Shown here: positions 55,006 through 63,547 of the stretch, piece after piece
Layout of the letters: every line of letters begins with the position of its first letter
How positions within the stretch are numbered: the first letter of the stretch is position 1
From: Rhodococcus sp. HNM0563
GTDB lineage: Bacteria; Actinomycetota; Actinomycetes; Mycobacteriales; Mycobacteriaceae
DNA length: 64,000 nt
Direction of reading: 5' to 3'
NCBI RefSeq assembly: GCF_012726195.1
Contig: NZ_JAASAF010000003.1
Coordinates: 496,001-560,000, forward strand
Notes under the pieces: generated by a model
Database searches by the model: none
What the model was told of the DNA's origin: nothing
What the model saw: the letters and a program-made list of their open reading frames with translations, nothing else
Made by a program: the position numbers and the translations under genes

Positions 55006-55431
55006 CTACGGGTAGCCGGACACACGGCGCTGGCGGAGGGTGATCGCCTGACCTCGAATTGCCAAGAGAACAGCGAGAAACGCGATCGGCAGGTAGAAAC
55101 CGTATACACCCAGCAACGACGGTATGGACGACATCGCCTCTGAAAAGCCGAGCACCGACGCCACCACCAGCAATCCGGCGACCGTCCACGCCGCAGAGAT
55201 GCGCGGCACCGCTACCGGAAGCAAGCACGCCATTGCCGGCAAAACCAAAACGATCACCATGCTGTTACCGAAATAGCTCCAGATCGATTCGTTGCACTCA
55301 GAAGGACTGATGGCGGACAGCCCAATCTCGCAGTCGGTGATCTGGAGTATCGGATTCGACGCCGCAAAGGCGCCCCAAGCAGCCGTAATCATGGCCAGCA
55401 GTACCCACGCCCAGCGCGGCACGGTCGTCAT
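55006..55431 (-). CDS. Small four-helix membrane protein
   Basis: The protein is 141 aa, starting MTTVPRWAWVLLAMITAAWG, with four predicted membrane helices. Two cysteines lie in the first extracytoplasmic loop (ITDCEIGLSAISPSECNESI), likely a disulfide. The base composition is less GC-rich than the neighbours, which hints at transfer or relaxed selection. No family is recognised. It is the only credible gene between 54.8 and 56.3 kb. Confidence 0.65.
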   Translation of the reverse strand: MTTVPRWAWVLLAMITAAWGAFAASNPILQITDCEIGLSAISPSECNESIWSYFGNSMVIVLVLPAMACLLPVAVPRISAAWTVAGLLVVASVLGFSEAMSSIPSLLGVYGFYLPIAFLAVLLAIRGQAITLRQRRVSGYP

Positions 55432-55830
55432 GAGTCGATCATGTCATTGCTGCTTCGGCGTACTCAGCGGAAGCGATGAGTAGACGGCTTCATCTCGCCC
55501 TGTTCGCGACACCGCGATCCAGAAGACACAACGCTGCGTCCGGAACCGCCCGGCAAGACTCCGAGCGAACCGAACAATCGTTCGAGGTTGACCCCGATCA
55601 CGCCACGTGAGATCATCCCTCCACCGGCCTGAATACAGGTCGACCCCGGCAGGTGCGCTAACACCGAACCGGGGTCTGGGCACACGACAGATTGGACTGT
55701 CATGCACCGTACGGTGGATTCTATCCACACGCCCTTCGGAGGCGTAAATCAGCAACGAGCCGCGAGCGCATTCCTTCGCGCCGGCCGACACATCACCTGG
55801 TCACCAGGTTCTTCACTGACGTCGTAATCT

Positions 55831-55880
55831 TCGAGCCCCTCGATCACTGCCGATTCGGCAGTGGCTATCGAGGGGCTCGA
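55831..55880. repeat. Large nested palindrome
   Basis: CGAGCCCCTCGAT (55832-55844) and ATCGAGGGGCTCG (55867-55879) form a perfect 13-bp stem, extended to 14 by T831-A880. Inside it ACTGCCG (55846-55852) pairs with CGGCAGT (55856-55862). No T-run follows on either strand. It may be a structured RNA, a bidirectional terminator or a protein-binding site. Confidence 0.8.
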
Positions 55881-56247
55881 GGTGTTCGTCTGCTTCCGCG
55901 TGCGCAAGGGCCGCTTCGGTAACCACGGCACGTCGAGAGGCATCGTCGCTCATCTCCCAGAGTCCGACGTCAGTGCATCGACGCTGCGTACCGGGGTGCC
56001 ATTCCCCGGCACGAAACCGACTGGGCGCCAGTACCCTTCGTCTCCACAGCTGGCGGTGGAGCACCCGATCGCGCGGGTCGACACAACCGACCGGGTCCAG
56101 TACACGCCACACGTCACCTCCGACGTGGGGCCAGAAGTGCTGGCCGAGACGGTCTATCGGGGTATGGCGACCGGGCAGCGTTGGGGAAGGGGCCGAAGGC
56201 AAGCTCAGGGACCCGTAGGGTCTCCGATCGGTTCGGCAGAGCCGCCC

Positions 56248-56276
56248 GCAGGGCGTCCGATTCCCGGACGCCCTGC
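56248..56276 (-). terminator. Hairpin downstream of the first universal stress gene
   Basis: GCAGGGCGTCCG (56248-56259) and CGGACGCCCTGC (56265-56276) form a perfect 12-bp stem with a 5-nt loop, 6 bp after the stop of the universal stress gene. No T-run. Confidence 0.65.
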
Positions 56277-56281
56277 CGCGT

Positions 56282-57190
56282 CTACTCCTCGCCCGTCTCC
56301 GACCTCGCCACCAACACCGGACAATCCGCGGTCTGGATCAACGCGTTGCTCGTAGATCCCAGCAGCAGGCCCTTGAACCCACCCCGCCCGCGCGACCCCA
56401 CCACGAGAAGCTGTGCGCTCTCGGCGTATTCACTGAGCACCCGCACGGGACGATCGCGCGCGACCACCCGCTCGACTACGACGTCGGGATAGCGTTCCTG
56501 GTATCCGGCGAGGCGTTCGGCAAGCACGATCTCCTCGCCTGTCTGGATGCGACTCCAATGCGGATCCTCGGGCACTGCGCCCAGCGACGGCTGCACACTG
56601 ACATCGCTCCACACATTGACCGCGACGAGGGTCGTCTGCCGCGCGACGGCCTCCTCGAACGCACACTCGACGGCGGCCCGGCACGACTCCGACCCGTCCA
56701 CACCGACCACGACGGGACCTTCGACCGGGGGCGCCCCATCGAGAGTGCGGCCGCGCACGATCACCACGGGAGCATGGGAGTGGGCGGCGACGGATGTCGA
56801 CACCGAGCCCGCGAGCAGACCTTTGACCTCGCCGAGCCCACGCGATCCGACGACGAGTCGGTCGGCGTGTGACGACAGTTCGACCAGCGTGGGCGCGACC
56901 TTGCCCTCGATCTGCTCGGTGCTGATCTCCACCGAGCCGTTGCTGTCGTCGACGACCTTCCGCGCGAGCACCCCCGCATTGGCGAGGCGGTCGCGGGCAG
57001 TGGTCTTCATCTCCTCGTGGAAACTTTGCGCGAGGTAGGGCTCCGAGTAGTAGAAAGCCGGAACGTGGACGACCGTGACGATGCGCAGTGGCACCGATCG
57101 GGCACTTGCCGCGCGGGCAGCCCAGATCACCGCACCCGAGGCTGCGTCGGACCCGTCGACCGCAACTATGATCGGCTTGATCTCGCTCAT
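56282..57190 (-). CDS. Universal stress protein, tandem-domain
   Basis: This 302-aa protein has two UspA domains. Each has the ATP-binding loop G-x2-G-x9-G-S/T: VVGSRGLGEVKGLLAGSVS in the first half and VVGSRGRGGFKGLLLGSTS in the second. It starts MSEIKPIIVAVDGSDAAS at ATG 57190. In mycobacteria many tandem USPs are in the DevR regulon. It is the last gene of the run USP-LLM-USP on the minus strand. Confidence 0.93.
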   Translation of the reverse strand: MSEIKPIIVAVDGSDAASGAVIWAARAASARSVPLRIVTVVHVPAFYYSEPYLAQSFHEEMKTTARDRLANAGVLARKVVDDSNGSVEISTEQIEGKVAPTLVELSSHADRLVVGSRGLGEVKGLLAGSVSTSVAAHSHAPVVIVRGRTLDGAPPVEGPVVVGVDGSESCRAAVECAFEEAVARQTTLVAVNVWSDVSVQPSLGAVPEDPHWSRIQTGEEIVLAERLAGYQERYPDVVVERVVARDRPVRVLSEYAESAQLLVVGSRGRGGFKGLLLGSTSNALIQTADCPVLVARSETGEE

Positions 57191-57218
57191 ATCCGGAACC
57201 TTTCTCCGTGATGGTGAC

Positions 57219-57240
57219 GCTGACCCGCCGGCGGGTCAGC
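57219..57240. repeat. Perfect 22-bp palindrome at the LLM gene end
   Basis: GCTGACCCGCC followed directly by its complement GGCGGGTCAGC spans the LLM stop codon (57236-57238). With no loop it cannot fold as a tight hairpin, but a 4-nt loop is possible. It lies between LLM and the next USP gene and may act in mRNA processing or as a binding site. Confidence 0.7.
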
Positions 57241-58276
57241 TGCAGATATTCCGCATCTGTTCGATCAGACGGACCCGCCCTGCGGTGTCGCCGGCGAGCG
57301 GGGTGACGTTCAGTGTCGTCGCGCCGGCTTCTTCGAACGCTGCGACACGCTCACGCACATAACCTTCGGGACCGATCAGCGAGACGGCGCGCACAAGATC
57401 CTCGGGCACGGCCGCCGCTGCCTGCTCCTTCTTGCCGTCGAGGTAGAGGTTCTGAATGAGCGCGGCTTCCTTCTCGAAGCCGTAGCGGACGGCGAGATCG
57501 TTGTAGAAGTTCTTGCCCTTGGCTCCCATACCGCCGATGTAGAGGGCGAGCATCGGCCGGACCCAGTCGATCATGTGGTCGACGTCGTCGCCGATCGCGA
57601 GCGCGACCTGGACGTAGGTCTGCAGTTCACCCAGTGCGGGATCGCGTTTTGCCTTGCCCTTGGCCAGCGCATCGCCCCACACTTCGGAGACCTTCTCCGG
57701 GTAGTAGAAGATGGGCTCCCACCCCTCGGCGATCTCGGCGGTCAGCTCGACGTTCTTCGGGCCGATCGACGCGATGACAACCGGGATTCGTTCGCGCACA
57801 GGCTGGTTGATGATCTTCAGTGGCTTGCCGAGGCCGGTTCCCTTGTCTTCGGGAAGCGGGAGCTGATAGTACTTGCCCTGGTACTCGACCTTCTCGCGCC
57901 GCCAGACCTTGCGGCAGATCTCGACGATCTCACGGGTGCGGCCCAGCGGCGCGTGATACGGCACACCGTGGAATCCTTCGATGACCTGCGGACCCGATGC
58001 CCCGATGCCCATGACGAAGCGACCGTCGGACACGTAGTCGAGGCCGGCTGCGGTCATCGCGGTCAGCGTGGGCGTGCGCGTGTAGAGCTGGAAGATGCCG
58101 GACGCGAGCTCGACGCGCGACGTCTTCGCCGCGATGTAACCGATCTGGCTCACTGCGTCGAACGAATAGGCTTCCGGGACGAAGACGATGTCGAGGCCGG
58201 CCCGCTCGAGGTCGGCGACCTCGGCGACGGTCTCGGCGAATCCGCCGCTGTAGTTCAAACCCATTCCGATTCGCAT
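57236..58276 (-). CDS. LLM-class F420-dependent oxidoreductase
   Basis: This 346-aa protein starts at ATG 58276 (MRIGMGLNYSGGFAETV) behind GAGGTG; a GTG at 58282 is also in frame. It has the luciferase-like barrel pattern: FVPEAYSFDAVSQIGYIAA, ASGIFQLYTRTPTLTAMTA, FVMGIGASGPQVIEGFHGV. Such enzymes use the deazaflavin F420. The substrate is unknown. It lies between two universal stress genes, probably in one operon. Confidence 0.9.
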   Translation of the reverse strand: MRIGMGLNYSGGFAETVAEVADLERAGLDIVFVPEAYSFDAVSQIGYIAAKTSRVELASGIFQLYTRTPTLTAMTAAGLDYVSDGRFVMGIGASGPQVIEGFHGVPYHAPLGRTREIVEICRKVWRREKVEYQGKYYQLPLPEDKGTGLGKPLKIINQPVRERIPVVIASIGPKNVELTAEIAEGWEPIFYYPEKVSEVWGDALAKGKAKRDPALGELQTYVQVALAIGDDVDHMIDWVRPMLALYIGGMGAKGKNFYNDLAVRYGFEKEAALIQNLYLDGKKEQAAAAVPEDLVRAVSLIGPEGYVRERVAAFEEAGATTLNVTPLAGDTAGRVRLIEQMRNICS

Positions 58277-58302
58277 GTACACACCTCAACTCTGCAGCGT
58301 GC

Positions 58303-58327
58303 GGGGCACGCCTGTGGACCGTGCCCC
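58303..58327 (-). terminator. Hairpin between second USP gene and LLM gene
   Basis: GGGGCAC (58303-58309) and GTGCCCC (58321-58327) form a perfect 7-bp stem with an 11-nt loop in the 65-bp gap. There is no T-run, so partial termination or processing is likely. Confidence 0.45.
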
Positions 58328-58341
58328 GAACACTACCGCCG

Positions 58342-59253
58342 TCAGTCTTCGTCCGGACGGACGACCATGACCGGGCAGTGCGCCGCACGCAGAAGTGAGT
58401 TGCTGGTGGAACCGAGGACGAGTCCTTTGAATCCGCCGCGACCCCGGCTGCCGACCACGACGAGTTGCGCATGCTCGCTCCACGCCTGCAGATGGGTGCG
58501 TGGTCCGTCGACGTAGATCTTGCGGACGACGGTGACGTCGGGATAACGCTCGCCGTAGCCCGCCAGGCGCTCACCGAGCAGCACACGCTCGACGTCCTCG
58601 AGCGCCTCGGGCTCGAATTCGAGCGGCATGGTCTCGAGGGCTCCGACCTTCAGATCGCTCCAGATGTGCACAGCAACCAGGTCGACGTCGCGGAACGAGG
58701 CCTCCTCGAACGCGGCGGCGAGCGCATTCTCGCTCAGCGGACTTCCGTCGATTCCGACCACGACGGGACGGTAGTCGGGTTCGGATGGTGCGTCCTCACC
58801 GCGCACGACGACGACAGGGCAGGTGGCGTGGCCGATGACCGCAACGGGTGTCGAACCGAGAAACATTTCGCCGAGGCGTCCGCCGCCGGATTCCCCGAGC
58901 ACGAGCATCCGGGTTTCCCGCGACAATCGGACCAGCCATTTCGCGGTGCCCGTGAGGGCCACCGCGGCGGTGATCTCGAGGCCGGGAGCGCTCTGGCGCG
59001 CAATCCGCTCGGCCTCGCCGAGCACAGCCTTGGCGTCCTCCTCCGCCCACTCGAAGACGCGTGATGTCTGAACGAAGGGGGTCGCTGCCCAGCCGGTGGT
59101 GGCGAAATCGACCGCATGAACGAGGTGCAGAGACAGTCCTCGTTGCGCCGCGGTGGCCGCGGCCCAGCGGACCGCTCGAGTGGACGCGGGCGATCCGTCC
59201 ACACCGACAGTCACATTGTTGTGGTCCCGAGGTGTTTCACCGTGAGGTTTCAC
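58342..59253 (-). CDS. Universal stress protein, tandem-domain (first of operon)
   Basis: This 303-aa protein starts at GTG 59253 (MKPHGETPRDHNNVTVGVDG). The second UspA domain has a full ATP loop, VVGSRGRGGFKGLVLGSTS. In the first the loop is LVLGESGGGRLGEMFLGSTP, which still keeps the pattern. It is the promoter-proximal gene of USP-LLM-USP. A DevR-type box stands 34-53 nt before the start, so induction by hypoxia or NO is predicted. Confidence 0.93.
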   Translation of the reverse strand: MKPHGETPRDHNNVTVGVDGSPASTRAVRWAAATAAQRGLSLHLVHAVDFATTGWAATPFVQTSRVFEWAEEDAKAVLGEAERIARQSAPGLEITAAVALTGTAKWLVRLSRETRMLVLGESGGGRLGEMFLGSTPVAVIGHATCPVVVVRGEDAPSEPDYRPVVVGIDGSPLSENALAAAFEEASFRDVDLVAVHIWSDLKVGALETMPLEFEPEALEDVERVLLGERLAGYGERYPDVTVVRKIYVDGPRTHLQAWSEHAQLVVVGSRGRGGFKGLVLGSTSNSLLRAAHCPVMVVRPDED

Positions 59254-59286
59254 AAGATCGAGACTAGCTCCTAAGGATGTGGTGTG

Positions 59287-59306
59287 GAATGGACTTTCGT
59301 CCCTGC
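59287..59306 (-). promoter_or_regulatory. DevR-type box upstream of the USP-LLM-USP genes
   Basis: On the minus strand GGGACGAAAGTCCA matches the core GGGACTWWAGTCCC at 12 of 14 positions. It is placed as expected just upstream of the USP start at 59253. Confidence 0.6.
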
Positions 59307-59360
59307 AACCGGAGAAGTAAGTGAGACAACGCGACTCCCCACGCGATCTGCGTCACACTA

Positions 59361-59383
59361 AATTGTCATTCTGGATGCAAATT
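59361..59383. promoter_or_regulatory. Rrf2/NsrR-type operator dyad
   Basis: AATTGTCAT-N5-ATGCAAATT is a 23-bp dyad with 7 of 9 arm positions matching. It ends 16 bp before the nsrR start. NsrR sites are AT-rich palindromes with ATGCA-type half-sites, so autoregulation of nsrR-hmp is likely. Confidence 0.6.
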
Positions 59384-59398
59384 AACTAGCGTGAGGGC

Positions 59399-59839
59399 AT
59401 GCAACTCACCCAGTTCACCGATCTCGGACTGAGAGTTGTCATGCACCTGGCCGCGTCCTCCGCGGACAGCGTGCCGAGAACGAAACTCGTTGCCGAACAA
59501 CTGCATCTGTCGTACGCACATACGACGAAAGTGGTCGCCAGACTGAATGAGCTCGGCGTCGTCACCACCCGCCGCGGACGTGGCGGAGGGCTGGCCATCA
59601 CCGAACTCGGTCGCACCGCCAGTATCGGATGGCTGGCGCGGCAACTCGAAGGAGACGAGGAAGTGGTCGACTGCGAGGGAGCGAACCCGTGCCCCCTCCG
59701 TCACGGCTGCAAACTCAGGAAGGCACTGCGCGACGCGCAGGAGGCCTTCTACGCCACGCTCGACGACGTCACCGTCGCCGACCTGGCGACATCGAAGATC
59801 GAACCGATTCTGTTGACCCTCACTCAGCCCACCCCCTGA
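59399..59839 (+). CDS. nsrR: Rrf2-family NO-sensing repressor NsrR
   Basis: This 146-aa protein opens MQLTQFTDLGLRVVMHLA, with a winged helix (LVAEQLHLSYAHTTKVVARL) and a wing RRGRGGGL. Three cysteines (Cys92, Cys98, Cys104; C-x5-C-x5-C in DCEGANPCPLRHGC) are exactly the NsrR cluster ligands, so an NO-sensitive Fe-S cluster is expected. It lies 18 bp before hmp in the same operon, the classical NsrR target. Confidence 0.94.
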   Translation: MQLTQFTDLGLRVVMHLAASSADSVPRTKLVAEQLHLSYAHTTKVVARLNELGVVTTRRGRGGGLAITELGRTASIGWLARQLEGDEEVVDCEGANPCPLRHGCKLRKALRDAQEAFYATLDDVTVADLATSKIEPILLTLTQPTP

Positions 59840-59857
59840 CAGGAAATGGAGTTCACC

Positions 59858-61084
59858 ATGACTCTCTCGCCCGAATCCAAGGAAGTCATCGCCGCTACGT
59901 TGCCGGCCGTCGGTGCCGCCATCGGCGATATCACTCCCCTCTTCTACAAGAAGATGTTCGCGGCGCACCCCGAACTCGAGCGCAACCTGTTCAACCGGGG
60001 CAACCAGAAGCAGGGTGAGCAGCAGAAGGCACTCGCCGGATCGATCGCAGCCTTCGCCACCCTTCAGCTCGATCCCGACCCCGCACGCGTCGAGTCCATC
60101 CTCTCCCGTATCGCGCACAAGCACGCCTCTCTCGGCATCAAGCCCGACGAATACTGGATCGTGCACAAGCACCTGTTCGAAGCGATCGTCGAAGTCCTCG
60201 GTGCCGCAGTCACTCCCGAGGTCGCGCAGGCGTGGGACGAGTTGTACTGGCTGATGGCGAACACCCTCATCGCACTCGAGGCCGACCTCTACAAGGCCGC
60301 GGGCGTCGAGGTCGGGGAGGTGTGGCGCACCGTGCGTGTCGCCGAGCGCGTCTACCAGTCCGCCGACACCGTCTCGTTCGTCCTCACCTCACTCGACGGC
60401 GCCGCCCTGCCCACCTTCCGCCCGGGACAGTATCTTTCGGTCGGCGTCGAGCTGCCCGACGGTGCTCGCCAGATTCGCCAGTACAGCCTGTCCAACGCGC
60501 CGTCTCGCGGCGACTGGCGGATCACCGTCAAGCGCGTCGCCGCATCCACCGCGCCCGACGGCACCGCCATCCCCGCCGGTGAGGTCTCCAACTTCCTGTT
60601 CGAGAACTGCTTCGAAGGCGACGAACTCCAGGTGACCACGCCGTTCGGCGACCTCGTGCTCACCGATGAAGACGCCCCCCTGTTCCTCGCCTCCGCGGGC
60701 ATCGGCTGCACCCCGATGATCGGCATGCTCTCGCACCTCGCCGAGGTCGGCGACCAGCGCCCGATCTCGGTACTCCACGCCGACCGCTCGGCAGCCAACC
60801 ACGCACATCGGCACGAACTCTCGACCCTCGTCGAGAAGATCCCGTCGGCCGGTGTCTACCGCTGGTACGAGGACCTCGGTGCGCGTCAACCGATCGAGAC
60901 GATCCGCGTGGGACGGGCCGACATCACGGATCTCCCCCTCGACCCGAAGACCCACGCCTACCTGTGTGGACCGCTCCCGTTCATGCTGTCGCTGCGCGAG
61001 GCCCTCATCGAGCGCAACGTGCCTGCCGAGAACATCCACTACGAGGTATTCGGACCTGACAGCTGGGCGCCCGCAGGAGCCTGA
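59858..61084 (+). CDS. hmp: Flavohemoglobin, NO dioxygenase
   Basis: The protein is 408 aa from ATG 59858 behind GGAG; an ATG at 59846 is less likely. The N-terminal globin domain has Phe near FYKKMF and proximal-His region IAHKHASLGI. The FAD domain has FRPGQYLSVGVEL and RQYSLSNAP, and the NAD domain has FLASAGIGCTPMIGML and AYLCGPLPFM. It converts NO and O2 to nitrate. It is repressed by NsrR, so NO induces its own removal. Confidence 0.97.
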   Translation: MTLSPESKEVIAATLPAVGAAIGDITPLFYKKMFAAHPELERNLFNRGNQKQGEQQKALAGSIAAFATLQLDPDPARVESILSRIAHKHASLGIKPDEYWIVHKHLFEAIVEVLGAAVTPEVAQAWDELYWLMANTLIALEADLYKAAGVEVGEVWRTVRVAERVYQSADTVSFVLTSLDGAALPTFRPGQYLSVGVELPDGARQIRQYSLSNAPSRGDWRITVKRVAASTAPDGTAIPAGEVSNFLFENCFEGDELQVTTPFGDLVLTDEDAPLFLASAGIGCTPMIGMLSHLAEVGDQRPISVLHADRSAANHAHRHELSTLVEKIPSAGVYRWYEDLGARQPIETIRVGRADITDLPLDPKTHAYLCGPLPFMLSLREALIERNVPAENIHYEVFGPDSWAPAGA

Positions 61085-61100
61085 CGACAGCTGATCGATC

Positions 61101-61145
61101 AACGGGCAGCGCTCCGGCTTGTCGGCCGGGGCTCTGCCCGTTTTG
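61101..61145 (+). terminator. Intrinsic terminator after hmp
   Basis: AACGGGCAG (61101-61109) pairs with CTGCCCGTT (61134-61142), with an inner CCGGC/GCCGG stem. The run TTTT is at 61141-61144. It lies 17 bp after the hmp stop. Confidence 0.8.
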
Positions 61146-61162
61146 ACCGCTACGCTCGATCC

Positions 61163-63469
61163 ATGGACACCGCCTCGCCCGAGGCTGCTCGGGCACTACC
61201 CCGACGGTCGAGCGTGCTCGCGCTTCTTGCGCTACTCGTCGTCGGGCTCGCGGCGGTGCTGCTGACTTCTTCCCCGACGCCGCTCACCACCGACGCGCCC
61301 GCCGATGTGTTCAGCGCTGGACGCGCGACCACCCACATCGAGGCGGTCGCCGCCGAGCCCCGAACTCTGGGCTCTCCCGCACACAGCGCGGCGCGCGAGT
61401 ACCTCGTCGGGGAACTCGAGGCGCTCGGCTGGCGCACCTCCGTCAAGAGCGGCGTGGGCTGGTATTCACCCACCGACGGAGCAACGCAGCGCGGCGCCCG
61501 AGTACACAACATCGTCGCGCTCTTCCCAGGAACCGACCCCACCGGGACGGTGGTGCTCGCCGCCCACTACGACACCGTGCGTGGTTCACCCGGCGCCGCC
61601 GATGACGGTATCGGTATCGGTACCGTCCTCGAATCCGCGCGCGCGATCACGGCCGGTCCCGCACCGCGTAACGACGTCATCGTCCTGCTCACCGACGGCG
61701 AGGAAGACGGTCTCCTCGGCTCCCAGATGTTCACGCAGACGCGCTCACCGTCGCTCGGCCCCACCGTCGTTCTCAACCATGAGGCACGCGGCAACGCAGG
61801 GATACCCGTCACCTTCCGCATCACGGACCCCAACGGAACCCTCGTCGAGACACTGGCCCATGCACCCGGCGCCAACGCCGATTCGTTCACCCAATTCGGG
61901 TTCGAAGTGCTCCCCAACGACACTGATTTCAAGCATTTCGCCGCGGCCGGCTTCCACGCCTACGACACCGCGATCGCGAGGGGCTCGGCGTATTACCACA
62001 GCCCCCTCGACACCCCGGACCGGCTGAGTCACGAGTCGCTGCAACAGATGGGTGATGCCACCCTCACTGTCGCCCGCGAACTCGTCGAGTCCGACCTCAC
62101 CGCGCTCGACTCCGGGGGCGAGGACGTCGTGACCGCGGCGCCCTGGGGATTGATCCACTATCCACGCTGGGTGGAGTTCGTGCTGACGGGACTCCTCGTC
62201 GCCGCGGTCGGTTGGCTGGTCGCTGCGCGGATTCGACGGGGTGAAGCCACGTACTGGACTGTCGCCGCCGCCACCGGAGTCTCGGCAGTCGCGGTGGGGG
62301 TCGCGGCACTCGCCGCCTGGCTTCCGTGGTTCATCGCGATGCGCCTCGCCCCCGGGATGGCCTCCCCCGTGACGAGCGAACCCTATCGTCCTGACGTCTA
62401 CCAACTTGCCGCCGTGGTCGCGGCAGCGGGCGTGCTCGTGACGACCTATCTGTGGGCCCGAACGCGCCTACCGGCCGCATCCCTCGTTGTGGGGGCGTTC
62501 GTCCTGATCGCCTTCACCTCGGTGATCGCATTGCCGTATGTCGGTGTCGCATCGGTGCTGGTTCTGCCCGCACTGCCCGCACTCGCAGGAATACAGATCG
62601 CTCGCTTTCTCACCGATCGTCCACCGCTTCCGACCCTCTCGGTGGCGGTCGGGGCCGTCCCTGCCGCGCTGCTCCTCGTCCCTGCCGTGGTGGTGTCGTT
62701 CGATGCGGGCCTCATGTTCGGAGCGCCGCTCGCAGGCGTCTTCGTCGCGGTGTTGTTCTCCCTGACCCTCGTGCTCTGGGAAGCGGTGCTCCCGTCGTCC
62801 GCGACACGGGTCGGGCGCATCTCCGTGACGCAGACGGCCGGAACCGCAGCCATCGCGTCGGTACTCGTGTGTGTACTCGTCGCGGGCTATCTCAACCGCG
62901 ACGGCGCGACCGATCCGCGACAGGAACACCTGTGGTACGCACTCGACAGCGACCGCGACACCGCAATCTGGGCGTCTCCGGACTCCCCACGCTCGGAGTG
63001 GAGCCGGGAACTGCTCGTCGACCCGGCGAGCCCCCTGACCGCGGAATTTCCCTGGCGGGACGAGCCGATGGCGCATGGTCCGGCGCCCGTAGCACCTCTT
63101 CAGGCACCCGAGATGGAGGTCCTCGACGACACTGCTGCAGGCGGTGCCCGGGAGCTTCGGCTTCGCCTGTCGTCCCCCAGGGGCGCGAACGCCGTCGGAC
63201 TGTGGGTCGACAGCACAACGGCCACTGTCCACGGCGCAACCGTCGACGGGCACCGAGCGGAACCGGCCGACGACTTCGGATTCCGATTCTGGGCTGCGGG
63301 GCCGGAAGGGGTCGAGGTCACCCTCACCCTGAGCGTCCTCGAAGATCGAGTGGGACTGCGCCTGATCGATCTGTCGGACGATCTGAGCGTCGTCCCCGGC
63401 TACGAACCACCGACGGATCGAGTGGTGATGGCGCCGACGGTCGTCGTCAGCCGGTCGTTGCGGATCTGA
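61163..63469 (+). CDS. M28-family membrane zinc peptidase
   Basis: The protein is 768 aa. A membrane anchor (about 16-36) is followed by an extracytoplasmic M28 aminopeptidase domain with zinc ligands in VLAAHYDTV (His), GAADDGIG (Asp), LTDGEEDGLLGSQ (Glu) and YYHSPLDTPD (His). About seven to eight further membrane helices (330-560) and a C-terminal extracytoplasmic domain follow. This layout resembles the ER-type Fxna peptidases. The substrate is unknown. It starts at ATG 61163 directly after the hmp terminator. Confidence 0.9.
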   Translation: MDTASPEAARALPRRSSVLALLALLVVGLAAVLLTSSPTPLTTDAPADVFSAGRATTHIEAVAAEPRTLGSPAHSAAREYLVGELEALGWRTSVKSGVGWYSPTDGATQRGARVHNIVALFPGTDPTGTVVLAAHYDTVRGSPGAADDGIGIGTVLESARAITAGPAPRNDVIVLLTDGEEDGLLGSQMFTQTRSPSLGPTVVLNHEARGNAGIPVTFRITDPNGTLVETLAHAPGANADSFTQFGFEVLPNDTDFKHFAAAGFHAYDTAIARGSAYYHSPLDTPDRLSHESLQQMGDATLTVARELVESDLTALDSGGEDVVTAAPWGLIHYPRWVEFVLTGLLVAAVGWLVAARIRRGEATYWTVAAATGVSAVAVGVAALAAWLPWFIAMRLAPGMASPVTSEPYRPDVYQLAAVVAAAGVLVTTYLWARTRLPAASLVVGAFVLIAFTSVIALPYVGVASVLVLPALPALAGIQIARFLTDRPPLPTLSVAVGAVPAALLLVPAVVVSFDAGLMFGAPLAGVFVAVLFSLTLVLWEAVLPSSATRVGRISVTQTAGTAAIASVLVCVLVAGYLNRDGATDPRQEHLWYALDSDRDTAIWASPDSPRSEWSRELLVDPASPLTAEFPWRDEPMAHGPAPVAPLQAPEMEVLDDTAAGGARELRLRLSSPRGANAVGLWVDSTTATVHGATVDGHRAEPADDFGFRFWAAGPEGVEVTLTLSVLEDRVGLRLIDLSDDLSVVPGYEPPTDRVVMAPTVVVSRSLRI

Positions 63470-63547
63470 TCGACTCGCGACGCCACGAGATGACGATCGG
63501 CACACCGACGATCGACACACCACGGCCGGACGCGCTAAAGCCCGCGC

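Larger units (their letters stand above)
55432..56281. other. 850-bp stretch without a convincing gene
   Basis: Open frames here are short, overlap in several frames and show no family motif. GC content is lower in the left part. The region holds a large nested palindrome (55831-55880), a dyad at 56207-56224 and a terminator-like hairpin (56248-56276). It could be a decayed gene, a non-coding RNA region or a long control region. Confidence 0.6.

Noticed and set aside
55444-55791. 115-codon minus-strand frame as a gene
   Set aside because: Two other minus and plus frames of equal length overlap it, there is no ribosome site, and no recognisable motif.
56207-56224. DevR box at GGGACCCGTAGGGTCTCC
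   Set aside because: The right half does not place GTCC at the required spacing; it is a simple dyad, more like an RNA hairpin.
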